Assembly: GCA_900128585.1 (NCBI GenBank)
Contig: LT642246.1
Span: 1 to 28,432, forward strand
Length of the DNA stretch: 28,432 nucleotides
Reading direction: 5' to 3'
Source of the DNA: Stramenopiles sp. TOSAG23-3
Lineage: Eukaryota > Sar
Positions 19,646 to 28,403 of the stretch are shown here, piece by piece. Positions within the stretch are counted from its first letter, which is position 1. Every line of letters starts with the position of its first letter. Made by a program: the position numbers and the translations under genes. The notes under the pieces are model-generated. The model saw only the letters and a list, made by a program, of their open reading frames with translations, was not told the DNA's origin and did not search any database.

Positions 19646-20713
19646 ATGAAGTTAACAAAGGTATTCGTTGCGTCCGTCCTTTTGTTTGCGCTTGTCAGCT
19701 CGGCCGTGCATGCCCAGCGCCAGGACGAGGAGGAAGAAGAGAAAGACTGGTATGAAATCCTGGGGGTAGATGAAGATGCTACGGACCGTCAGATTAAGAA
19801 GGCGTTTCGAAAACTTTCAGTCAAGTACCATCCGGACAAAAACAAAGGCAATAAAGAAGCCCAGGAAAAATTTCAAGAAATCAACAACGCTTACGAAGTA
19901 TTAGGAAACCCAGACAAGCGAGTTTTGTACGACGCTGGCGGTCAGAAAGCAGTAAAAGAAGGAGAACGAGGGGGTGGCGGAAGTCCCCTGGACGCATTTT
20001 TTGGTGGAATGTTTGGTGGTGGCGGCGGCGGCGGTCGGAGAGGGAAAAAAGGCCGGGACGTCTCTGTGCGCGTTGAGGTGACCCTTGAAACGCTGTACAA
20101 CGGCGGTGAGCGCACGGCCGAAATTGAACGACGGGTTATATGCCGAGGTTGTGGCAAAAACCCGAGGAAAAAGAAGTGTAGGTCGTGCAAAACTAAGTGT
20201 CCTAACGAAATTAAAATGGTGCAGAGGCAAATGGCGCCCGGCTTTATGGTCCAACAACAGCAAGAAGTACCGTCGAAGGAAATGTGCAAAAACGAAAAGA
20301 AACGATTGACGGGACAGATCGAGAAGGGAATGCCCGACGGTAGCAAAATTACGTTCGAACGTGAATCCGAACAGAGGCCAGGGTACATCCCGGGCGATGT
20401 CATCATGATATTGCACACGCGAAAACACCGACTTTTCAAACGCGATGGCCAGAACTTGCACCATACGATGAAAATAACGCTGAAAGAAGCGCTGACTGGG
20501 TTTTCCAAGACCATACAGCATCTGGATGGGCACGTAGTGACCATAAAATCGAAAAAGGTCATCAAGCCTTTCCAGGTCAAGCAGTACCCGAACGAAGGCA
20601 TGCCCGTGCACAACTTTCCGTCGCAGTTTGGGACTTTGTTTGTAAAGTTTGAGATTATTTTCCCAAAAAAACTATCACAGGAAGATAAAAATAAGCTGAA
20701 GGAAATCCTGTAA
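19646..20713 (+). CDS. ER-luminal DnaJ (ERdj3/Scj1-type) co-chaperone
   Basis: This 355-residue J-protein starts at the ATG at 19646; the frame extends four codons upstream to a GTG, which is not a likely eukaryotic start. Residues 1-23 are a clear signal peptide ([23 protein letters not shown]). The J domain spans about residues 34-97, with HPD at 62-64 that stimulates Hsp70 ATPase. A Gly-rich region follows (about 109-131). The substrate-binding region has a reduced cysteine set (C166, C169, C178, C181, C185, C214) instead of the four CxxCxGxG motifs of type I DnaJ, as in DNAJB11-like proteins. The C-terminal beta-sandwich carries [26 protein letters not shown] and [12 protein letters not shown], standard for this family. 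No KDEL-type tail is present, so retention would depend on binding the luminal Hsp70 (BiP), as inferred for ERdj3. The gene is intact and intronless. Confidence 0.92.
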   Translation: MKLTKVFVASVLLFALVSSAVHAQRQDEEEEEKDWYEILGVDEDATDRQIKKAFRKLSVKYHPDKNKGNKEAQEKFQEINNAYEVLGNPDKRVLYDAGGQKAVKEGERGGGGSPLDAFFGGMFGGGGGGGRRGKKGRDVSVRVEVTLETLYNGGERTAEIERRVICRGCGKNPRKKKCRSCKTKCPNEIKMVQRQMAPGFMVQQQQEVPSKEMCKNEKKRLTGQIEKGMPDGSKITFERESEQRPGYIPGDVIMILHTRKHRLFKRDGQNLHHTMKITLKEALTGFSKTIQHLDGHVVTIKSKKVIKPFQVKQYPNEGMPVHNFPSQFGTLFVKFEIIFPKKLSQEDKNKLKEIL

Positions 20714-21406
20714 GTTTTTTGGTTTTTGGGTTTCGGATTCTGAGTGACACCGCTACTACTACCAAGGTAGCTGCTTTTTTTTCAAGAAGAGAACGAGGGC
20801 AGAGGACATCTATGTTGTCCAGGAAATTATTAATCTAGATAGTAGGGAAAGGATTGATAGAGGTAAAGCTTGCGTAGGAGCGTGTTTAAAATTTTAGTAT
20901 AAATATATATCACATGTTAACCAAATGTTTAAATACGCTTACCTTACATTTGACCAGTGTGTAAAAGACAGGAACGAACTTCAGCGAAAGTTGAACGTCC
21001 CCGTGGATGAAGAGGAGAGCAAACGAATGTGTAGAGTCTTATACATGTTGTTTTTTAATAACCTATAAATATATATAATATGTTTTAACAAATGAACCCC
21101 AAAGTATGGTATTGTAACCCTCTTCAGACCCCTATGGTACCCTTCATTTAATATTATTAATTTTTATTTATATATTTAACTTTCGTAGTTATATTATATA
21201 GGTATTTAGCTCTATACGTTACCGCTAGGGTTAACTTTTGTATGTTCCGCATCGTCTCGCCGTGCGCCTCGACAACTACGAGGATAGAAGAAAAAACAAT
21301 AAAAAAAAAGAGAAAGTGAACAGAAAATATTTAGGAAACCGTCCACGTACGCAAGAGAAACAAAGAAATATAGCGAGGGAGAGACCATTAACGAAGTGAA
21401 TTTATT
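20714..21406. other. Intergenic region between the DnaJ and membrane-protein genes
   Basis: This AT-rich spacer lies between two plus-strand genes. Its one non-random part is about 20925-21068, listed separately. A CTACTACTACC/GGTAGC patch lies just past the DnaJ stop. Promoter elements for the downstream gene are not recognisable. Confidence 0.45.
20925..21068 (+). CDS. Possible small ORF, 47 residues
   Basis: An ATG frame encodes MFKYAYLTFDQC, then a charged helical stretch (KDRNELQRKLNVPVDEEESK), and ends RVLYMLFFNNL before TAA. Its base composition is less AT-rich than the surrounding DNA, and its residue mix looks protein-like rather than random. It lies about 210 nt beyond the DnaJ stop, so it could be a small gene, a fragment of an old gene, or simply part of the DnaJ 3' UTR. 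No family is recognised. Confidence 0.3.
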   Translation: MFKYAYLTFDQCVKDRNELQRKLNVPVDEEESKRMCRVLYMLFFNNL

Positions 21407-22647
21407 ATGAATAGCGACAAGACAATGAAGCAACCCCAACAACGACCATCCACGAAAAACCCTCTCTTGCAAAGCAAAGAAGAAAAGGCAAGAGAGGGGT
21501 TGAGGTTGAAAAGAGAAATCAAAGCGGCTGTACGGTTGCAACGAGTGCTTTTAATAAAAGATAGTAAAAAGAAGAAGTTTGCAAACGGCGTTCTTGTCAT
21601 TATGTTTTTATCGCAACTCGTATCGATTCTTGTGCATGCGTATACGCAATATGAGCCTATGAACGCTGTCTTCCTCTTTAACGCTTATTTGTTCCTCTTG
21701 GTTTGGGCGGCAACAGTACCCTTGAAGATTGGCAATTGGCAGTTAAAAATTGGCGTGGCGCTGCCTTTCCTAGAAAGAATACTAGAATGTATTGTTCGTA
21801 TTGATGAATCCACCTTTTATTTAATAGGGTTACTCGATGTGGTAGGCGTAATTGCAGCCCCCTTTATGCTCCAACCAATTAACAAGGCATTGCAATACAA
21901 TTATTCCACCGATTTACATGGTTTGGCGACACGTTTGAGCACAAAAATTATTGCTGGGTTACCAGTCGCATGTTATTTGGCAATGACGATCATACAGTGT
22001 CAAATGGCGCGTATCACGACAAGGACTACATGGAAAGAAGAAGAGTGGCAAAAGGAGGTTGGATGAATTGTACAGATTCCAGAGAATTCATCGATTCTGA
22101 ACAGTTCGATAAACATTATCCAGAATTACCGCATACCGTCAATGAAATGAAGATCGAAGAAGGAATGGAAGAATATGTTGCCAATGAATTGAAACTGGAG
22201 ACTAGTAGTTACCAACTATTCGAAATGGTTCTCCTCATTATGACATCCCAAGTCTTGCTACGTCTGTGTCGATTGACGATGAATGATATTTTAAACGTAA
22301 ATGTCAGTAAATGGGAATTGGGACTTACAGTAGTCACTGTGATTCGTATTGCAGCGGTTTTCGTGTACGGGGGGTTAAGTTTAAAAGTGATATCGATGTC
22401 GCAATACCGAACTGTACAAACCACATTTAATTACTGTCTTGTCGTATTGTGGCTGATCACCATCTTGCTCGTTATCAAGCTCGTTCGTGACGCGTCCGCG
22501 GTTATTGATTTGGAAAAACCAAGGCGTAAGAAGAAAGCATTCAAACATAGTGCTTCCATTGAAATGATCCATAAACGTTCCCGTCGGTTCAGTTCGATGG
22601 AAGGGAATGAGAATAGTTCGTTCGGCGTGGGCGATGATATTGTGTAA
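21407..22647 (+). CDS. Polytopic membrane protein; needs a short intron or frame correction
   Basis: Two frames appear to make one protein. The first starts at the ATG at 21407. It has a basic N-terminus (KEEKAREGLRLKREIKAAVRLQRV) and about four hydrophobic segments (around residues 59-78, 87-105, 136-155 and 180-198). It then ends after a hydrophilic WKEEEWQKEVG. The second frame supplies a soluble acidic loop and three more segments (about 249-266, 283-304 and 319-337 in the joined protein). It ends in a basic Ser-rich tail (RRKKKAFKHSASIEMIHKRSRRFSS) that could be phosphorylated. Splicing out 22011-22075 (GTATCA...TACAG, 65 nt) joins them in frame as 391 residues. The donor and branch are weak, so a sequencing indel or true mutation is possible. 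About seven transmembrane helices are predicted. No family recognised. Confidence 0.6.
22011..22075 (+). other. Candidate 65-nt intron restoring the membrane-protein frame
   Basis: GTATCACG at 22011 and GTACAG ending at 22075 bracket 65 nt, a length that shifts the frame correctly (604 + 572 = 1176 coding nt). Against it, the interior is purine-rich and lacks the CTAAC branch seen in the confident intron at 1115-1191. The donor also departs from GTAAGT. Confidence 0.35.
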
Positions 22648-23306
22648 AGAAAAAATATCCTATTTGGAGTTGTATCATTATTAAAGTTTTAACTATAAAT
22701 CTTTGTACTCTAAGCGTGTAATATAGTAGCAGGGTCCATAAACGGGTGCATCGGAGTCGCGCCGTCCTTCATTTAATACCTCAATCGAGATTTAAGAAGT
22801 ACCCGTATTACTACAGGTACCTGGTATAAAATAATGAGAACCCACCACCAAGCAACAACAACAAAAAAATAAAATAAAAAATAAAAACATTTTGTGTCTC
22901 TCTCTCATCATCAAGACGTTAGAATTTTTATTAGTCTATGATATGATGTGAACAAACAGATAATAAATAAAATAAGCACATAGCAGAGCAAAGGAATAAA
23001 AAGAAGACACTGCTGATTGATGAAAAAAAATAATATAATTAAACATTTTTTTTTACCCACCAGATACTTCCATAATAAAATAATTATAATAATAATAGAC
23101 GACTATAACACCACCATCCATCATCATCATCAATTTAAATAAATACGACGAGAAAAGGAGCGAGTATTTTTTTTACCCATCGACACAAACACCAGTACTT
23201 CACATTTGACCTGCATGAAAATTAGATAGAGCTCTTTTGTTTCTCTTGTGTTTTTTCCACGATCCACATCTTGTTCAATCTTCAGCACCAAACCAACACT
23301 TCGCCC
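22648..23306. other. Intergenic region before the Sfi1-like gene
   Basis: This AT-rich, A-tract-rich spacer contains an ATTAAA 33 nt past the membrane-protein stop (possible poly(A) signal). At about 22797-22830 it has a GTACC-rich patch including CAGGTACCTG, a perfect palindrome. ATC and AAT triplet runs occur near 23075-23150. No gene is supported. Confidence 0.45.
22797..22830. repeat. GTACC-rich patch with CAGGTACCTG palindrome
   Basis: The text GTACCCGTATTACTACAGGTACCTGGTA contains a 10-nt perfect palindrome. It shares the GTACCC..GTATTA..CCTGGTA order with the patch at 2629-2691. This suggests a dispersed short element or a shared regulatory or hairpin motif. Confidence 0.4.
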
Positions 23307-24458
23307 ATGTCGAGAAGTCCGGCTATAACCGTTATAACACCTGGCGGTTCGGGTGGAAGACCTCTAGTTCTTGAGCTCAGGACTTCAGGCTATCGTGCGT
23401 TGGACGGATACAGAAAAATGTGCAATTTTATTGCAGTAAGCAATCAAATCCTGGAACGTCGGCATCGCATAAAGAAAAACTGGGAAAACGACTGCCGCCT
23501 CGCGCTGTGCAAACTGTATTTTTCTAGGTGGAAGCGAACCCACACGTTGAAACTACTATTTTACGACGCCCTGAAGCGTTACACAAGAAAGTACTTGCAG
23601 AAATGGAAGTCCAGGCTACATTACGAACAAAATGTCAAACTAGGATTAGAGAAAATTTTACGCCGGTACAGACAAAAATCGATGAAATTGAGGTGGGATC
23701 ACATCATCTTTATTAACCAAGGAAAGGTGGACTTCTTGAAGAAAGTGCTGTCGAAATGTTTTTACAAAAAGGAAAAACTTCAATGCACGATTGTTTTCAA
23801 GATCTGGAAAGTGGGTGTGCTCAACGCAAAAGGGAAAGAGTTTTGGCACAGAAGTGTGACTAGAAAATCATTGCTTAAATGGAGGTCGTATTTGAGGTGG
23901 TGCAAAACGTTTCGAGGCTACATAGAACGATACTACATGAAAAGAAGGGCCATCAAAAAGTTAGTTGAGAATGTAAAGTTTTACCATTACGGTCGCAATA
24001 TTTGGTGGGGGACGTCGTTGCACCGAGTGCTGTCAAAACCTATGCTGCAGCATAGATTAGAAATATGGAGGAAACATGCAATTATACGAAAACTGAATCG
24101 ATACGTTGCCACGCAGAAGATTATCCATGCTACAATTCACTTTGCCAAGCGCACTGCCTTCCAATGCCTTGTAGATTTCCGAGAACCAGAATGTGACTCT
24201 TCGGACGAAGTCGACGAAAACTTATCGCCATCGCAGAGACTACGGAAACTATTTCGTACCAGTGTGAAGGTCGTTATCGAGGACAACAAAACTCTAAAAG
24301 ACAATAGCTTTGATAGAATGTTTGCAAAGCGACTACATGCATCAAACATCATTGTTCGTCGTTCCCTGGGCATAAAACAGTATCGAAAAACGAGGGAGCT
24401 GTTTCGAACTAAACGCTTCCAGTCCGGTGAAGAGGAGGAGATGGACTGCGACGCTTGA
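23307..24458 (+). CDS. Sfi1-like centrin-binding repeat protein
   Basis: This 383-residue protein starts at the ATG at 23307; the frame extends to an upstream TTG that is unlikely to be used. After a Ser/Gly-rich N-terminus (about residues 1-30), the protein is strongly basic and aromatic, with tryptophans recurring at roughly 15-35-residue intervals (for example W59, W75, W100, W130, W167, W180, W192, W198). They sit in contexts such as LYFSRWKRTH, KYLQKWKSRL, VFKIWKVG, LLKWRSYL and LEIWRKHAI. Hydrophobic residues before and a basic residue after each Trp match the Sfi1 repeat, whose helix binds centrin at spindle poles, centrioles and basal bodies. The repeats end near residue 300, followed by an acidic linker (CDSSDEVDE) and a basic tail. 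A role in a centrin-containing contractile or basal-body structure is inferred. The repeat call is good; partner and location are unproven. Confidence 0.7.
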   Translation: MSRSPAITVITPGGSGGRPLVLELRTSGYRALDGYRKMCNFIAVSNQILERRHRIKKNWENDCRLALCKLYFSRWKRTHTLKLLFYDALKRYTRKYLQKWKSRLHYEQNVKLGLEKILRRYRQKSMKLRWDHIIFINQGKVDFLKKVLSKCFYKKEKLQCTIVFKIWKVGVLNAKGKEFWHRSVTRKSLLKWRSYLRWCKTFRGYIERYYMKRRAIKKLVENVKFYHYGRNIWWGTSLHRVLSKPMLQHRLEIWRKHAIIRKLNRYVATQKIIHATIHFAKRTAFQCLVDFREPECDSSDEVDENLSPSQRLRKLFRTSVKVVIEDNKTLKDNSFDRMFAKRLHASNIIVRRSLGIKQYRKTRELFRTKRFQSGEEEEMDCDA

Positions 24459-24880
24459 GTGCCGCCGCCACCACCACCACCCTGTTTCTTGAAGGCGGCG
24501 CTCCAAATTTTTGTTTTAAAATGAAAGAGTGTGTACATTTTATCTAAAAATTATATTGTTTAAAACAAATTTATATAGTATGCTTTAAGACTCTCAATTT
24601 ACATCAACACATCTTGTTTTTAATACATTCACAGTATTTTCATTTTGTTTTTAATTCTTTAAATTTTTCGTACAAATTTAATTACTTAAATAACAGCCAA
24701 TTTTCTTGTTTTTTAATTTTTCCTAAGTTTAAAAGGCTAATTTCGCACTCGTTTCAACTTTAGCGGACAAAAACAAAAATACATTGGGCAAGGAATTTTG
24801 CACTCGCGTTTGACCCTGTGGCACGTGCAAAACTGAAAATTCGCTTTTTTTACACTTCTGGGTAACACAATGTTCTGTGT
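24459..24880. other. Convergent spacer with a dispersed repeat copy
   Basis: This AT-rich region lies between the stops of the Sfi1-like gene (+) and the kinase gene (-). It starts with a CCGCCACCACC run and contains one copy of the dispersed AAAATTGGCTGTT element (reverse orientation) at 24674-24721. Two similar short phrases, TTTCGCACTCG and TTTTGCACTCG, lie about 55 nt apart. No gene is supported. Confidence 0.5.
24678..24706 (-). repeat. Dispersed 29-nt repeat, identical to the right end of the window
   Basis: The 29 nt here are identical to 28404-28432. They are also near-identical, in reverse complement, to about 18-46 and to a variant at 101-147. With flanking AT-rich similarity, this looks like a small dispersed repeat family. 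Confidence 0.75.
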
Positions 24881-27205
24881 TCAAAAGTCCTTGAAAATGT
24901 CTTGCTTGCCTTTGTATGTGCTGATGTCTGTATTAACCATCAACGGTTCAAAATTGTCGTTTGATATGCCGACCTTTGCGTTTATTTTTGGGACATACGG
25001 AGCTTTCATTTCTTTCAATAGAAGTTTCTGCCAATCGATTTTTGCAAAATACGGCGCGGACTTAATATCCTTGCAACCTCGAGCAAGACAGCCGTAACGC
25101 TTTTGAGGGTCCCTTGCGAGCAAACACTTGATCATATCGCGACAAGAACCGCCCATACTTCTTTGCATTTCTAACGGTTTCCGCAAAATATTTTGGCAAA
25201 CCACACGGTTGTCGTAGTTGAGGTAGTCCGCAAATGGAGTGGTTCCACTCTCACATTCGTAGATAAGTATTCCGGTTGCCCAGTAATCTACCCCTTTGTT
25301 GTGGCCACGGCGCAAAAGAATTTCCGGGGCCATGTACTCTGGTGTGCCACACAAAGTGAACGTTTTATCGGTCACAACTTTTGCAAAGCCAAAATCTACC
25401 ATCTTTATGTAGCCCTCAGAATCGATCATTAAGTTTTCGGGCTTTAAATCCCGGTAGCAAATATTTTTTGAGTGAATGTATTCAAAAACAGAGACGACGC
25501 AGGCAGTAATAAAGCAAGCATGGGGTGAACTAACTTTCCCCCCGCGTTTCTGTAAAAATGCAAACAGCTCTCCACCAGGGACAATTTCAAGCAGCATATA
25601 CAACTGATTGGGGTCTTGGTAAGTGTTGATTAACTTTAGAACGAACGGATGGTCGCTCTCCTCCATCATGCGTTTCTCGTACAAAATGTTTGGTACCAAA
25701 TTATAGCTCACTATTTGTTGCTTTTGAAGGCATTTCAAGGCAAACCGATGCTCGTTGTACTCGATCAATTTAACCAACCCGAACGTCCCCTGGCCCAAGG
25801 CCCTTGACTGACTCAGACTTTTGAATGGAATCGTTCGCAGTTCAGACAGTTTTTTGCGCTCAATTGACGTTTTCTCGATGTACTTTTTCACGGTGCCAAG
25901 AAGAGCGTCGAAATCTGCTTTTTTCAACTCAAACGCACGAAAATGTTTCGATGTCACCCGAATGGTCGCCCCACGCTCTTCTCCACTCAGCAAGGAGCCT
26001 TCGCCAAAGTATTGGCCAGCTGCTAGCGCTGCTGTCTTCTTGCCATCGACAAGCACGTCGCACGTGCCCTCACGGACAACAAAGAAACTATCGCCAGATT
26101 CACCTTGAGTGATGATGTCCTGGTTCATTGCATACTTTCTTTCCTTGAACGTTTCAAGAAGTTCTTGTCGGTTACTACCGTTTACTGATTTGAAGAGTTT
26201 TACGCTCTCTAAGACCCGGTTGCCCATGTTACGATCTAACAGTTGGTTTAAGTTGCCCAGGAGCAAACTGAAGTTCTCTTTGTTCATGAACAAGCAGGTT
26301 GTATCCTCGCGGCAAATAACATCGCGGGCCCGCTTCTGATCGTTCAGGAGTGCAAGCTCCCCAAAGTAGTCCCCCGCGCCAAGAATAATATCGTCTAAAT
26401 CGCCACGCTTGTCGGTACACGCTACGCTGCCTTTCTCGACTAAGAAAAAGGCCGTGGCATCGTCGCCTTGATTGATGATTTTTGTGCCTTTCCTGAACAT
26501 GTTGCGGCCCAACGCATCGGCAATTGACTGCTTTTGTGGCAGGGTCAAGGATTTGAACAAGTCTACTTTCTGTATTCTTTCCAAATTGCTCGCGGCTGCA
26601 TTGGCAACAAGTTGGCACGTGATGTTTGCAAAAACTTCCCGAGAAAGTCTCCACAGTTTTGCAGGAGCTGAAACGCAGCGCACGGTGGCAGCCCTCGGGG
26701 CTTGGTACATCAGCGCGAGCTCTCCAAACACGTCTCCTTCGTTCAGAGATTTCACCTTGTTCCCATCGATGCATACTTCAAACTTTCCGCTGTCGATGAG
26801 GTACATGTAATCGGCTTGCGCATCATCCTGTCGAACAACTTTCTCCCTCAATGTTTCAACTTTTAAGGGCTCCATAGCTTCAATCATTTTATGCTGCGAC
26901 TGAGTCTCCAGCTCTTGGAAAAGAAAGAAGTTTTTCCCAAGAGAACTCTTGATAAACCTCTTCTTCGATTCTGACTTCGGGAAGCACGGGAATACAAAAT
27001 CTGGCGATATTTTAATATTCGTTGTGTCCGCAACAACCATTCGTCGACTCTTTGCTTCAAGAATCAGCTCGACGGCTCGTTCGGTAACGTTTTCTGCGTC
27101 CAAGGTTGTTTTTCGGTTGAGGCTGTCCTTGCTATTTGACCCGGGGCTGCCTCTTCCCCCTCCCGCTGGGGAGCTTGTATTTTCTGTTGAAGCACACAAA
27201 CCCAT
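24881..27205 (-). CDS. Cyclic-nucleotide-regulated AGC protein kinase (PKG-type), three cNBDs, N-acylation motif
   Basis: This 774-residue protein begins MGLCAST, a candidate N-myristoylation (Gly2) plus palmitoylation (Cys4) signal, so membrane attachment is likely. Three cyclic-nucleotide-binding domains follow, at about 90-195, 213-315 and 335-435. Their phosphate-binding cassettes are FGELALMYQAPRAATVR, FGELALLNDQKRARDV and FGEGSLLSGEERGATIR. The kinase domain spans about 463-720, with GQGTFG (471-476), Lys491, YRDLKPEN (584-591), DFG (604-606) and TLCGTPEYMAPE (617-628), so catalytic residues are all present. The AGC C-tail ends in FKDF, a PKA-like hydrophobic motif. The order cNBDs-then-kinase on one chain defines PKG. 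However, none of the cassettes has the Thr/Ser that favours cGMP; Ala or Gly takes its place, and the second cassette is degenerate after its Arg. Ligand choice is therefore uncertain. No intron is visible. Confidence 0.92.
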   Translation of the reverse strand: MGLCASTENTSSPAGGGRGSPGSNSKDSLNRKTTLDAENVTERAVELILEAKSRRMVVADTTNIKISPDFVFPCFPKSESKKRFIKSSLGKNFFLFQELETQSQHKMIEAMEPLKVETLREKVVRQDDAQADYMYLIDSGKFEVCIDGNKVKSLNEGDVFGELALMYQAPRAATVRCVSAPAKLWRLSREVFANITCQLVANAAASNLERIQKVDLFKSLTLPQKQSIADALGRNMFRKGTKIINQGDDATAFFLVEKGSVACTDKRGDLDDIILGAGDYFGELALLNDQKRARDVICREDTTCLFMNKENFSLLLGNLNQLLDRNMGNRVLESVKLFKSVNGSNRQELLETFKERKYAMNQDIITQGESGDSFFVVREGTCDVLVDGKKTAALAAGQYFGEGSLLSGEERGATIRVTSKHFRAFELKKADFDALLGTVKKYIEKTSIERKKLSELRTIPFKSLSQSRALGQGTFGLVKLIEYNEHRFALKCLQKQQIVSYNLVPNILYEKRMMEESDHPFVLKLINTYQDPNQLYMLLEIVPGGELFAFLQKRGGKVSSPHACFITACVVSVFEYIHSKNICYRDLKPENLMIDSEGYIKMVDFGFAKVVTDKTFTLCGTPEYMAPEILLRRGHNKGVDYWATGILIYECESGTTPFADYLNYDNRVVCQNILRKPLEMQRSMGGSCRDMIKCLLARDPQKRYGCLARGCKDIKSAPYFAKIDWQKLLLKEMKAPYVPKINAKVGISNDNFEPLMVNTDISTYKGKQDIFKDF

Positions 27206-27368
27206 CGCTTGGTCTTTCAGGTATCAAATGTTTTATAAGGACTGTTTCGGTGGTCAGTTTTAAATGTTGTGGGGGGGGGGGTGAACAAAGACATCTATCA
27301 ATTTCACCAGGGGTGTGCCTTCTTTACAACAAACCAACACGTACAAACTTGGATCGGAAAGAGAAAAG

Positions 27369-27421
27369 GCAGAAGAAGAAGAAGAAGAAGAAAGAAAGAA
27401 AGAAAGAGAGAAAGAAGAGAA
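27369..27421. repeat. AAG / AAAG microsatellite
   Basis: A run of AAG units passes into AAAG and then GAGAAAG units. It lies in the 5' flank of the kinase gene and is simple-sequence DNA only. Confidence 0.85.
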
Positions 27422-27934
27422 GAATATCTTTTTGAGTAGTAGTATTACCAGTTAATACGACAACAACAACAGCACCACACACAAGTGACCATCTCTGCTT
27501 CGGGCCTGCCTGTCTTCCTGTACTGTTTATAACAATTCCAATTAAATTTCTGAATACTGTTCATAGTCTATAAACTGATGCCCTCCGGTGGTGGGGTGGT
27601 GGTGTATCCCCGTGGTCGATTATTTGATTAGTTATTCGGTTGGCGGCGAAACAAATCCATTTGCAGTTTTTAATCAAAATCCATGCTGTATCATCATACA
27701 ACAACAACGATCTTGTTAAATTTTGCTTTGGATCTTTATTATTTATTACGAAGTACGGTATCACATTTTACAATTAACTACGTACTCGTAGACGACTAAT
27801 TAATCCTCCTTTCCCAGTTTCCTCCAGTCCTTCAGTGGTCCAACACTCAGGATATAAATTATAGCGGGGTAGCAGGTCGAAACAAAGTCTCTATTTAAAT
27901 TATACGTAGTCATTATTATTAGACTAGTCTATAG

Positions 27935-28138
27935 TATGATTTTCTACGGAAATATAGAACTGCTGCTACCTGCTACACAAAAAAATTGGTTTTTATCGAC
28001 GATGGTACACTTCCTCCGGACGAAGAACAGGTAACAGCGAGAGAATTGTTGGAAGGGTACTGCCTGTTCAAGGGCTTCGATACGTGTTTTGTATTCCAAT
28101 ACTACAAACAGCAAACAAAATCTCAGGAGCGGAGATAA
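27935..28138 (+). other. Coding-like open frame without a start codon (possible terminal exon or gene fragment)
   Basis: This 67-codon frame is open from just after TAG (27932-27934) to TAA at 28136. It has no ATG. Its second half reads like protein: LVFIDDGTLPPDEEQ, then ARELLEGYCLFKGFDTC, then FVFQYYKQQ. Its composition is less AT-rich than the flanks. The text CTATAG just before it could serve as a splice acceptor, which would make this a last exon, but no matching upstream exon or donor is convincing. It may instead be the relic of a decayed gene. The opposite-strand frame here looks less protein-like. Confidence 0.3.
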
Positions 28139-28403
28139 GTTCGCTGAAGAAGAAGATAAAAACAAAATTTTTGCCTCCTGTTATAATATTTATACGTGTA
28201 AGTAAATTAAAATTTACTACTGAAGTAGTATCTTCTTCAAAAAAACATTATTATTTTAATTATACCCCCGCAAAAGTGAATCTACTCCTTCTGTCCATTA
28301 AAGGCGTTGTTATAAAAAAACGGACCAATAATAGTTTTAAAAGTGCACACTCCCGTGAGAAAATCCCATAAAAAAACATATACTTAAAATTTTAATCTTT
28401 AAT

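Noticed and set aside
19901-20613. Two long minus-strand frames (236 and 223 codons) opposite the DnaJ gene
   Set aside because: They have no recognisable domain, and the sense strand encodes a complete, motif-rich J-protein.
27944-28165. A 73-codon minus-strand frame starting MFLSSSS
   Set aside because: Its apparent signal-like start is Ser/Leu/Phe-rich by composition; the opposite-strand frame looks more protein-like.
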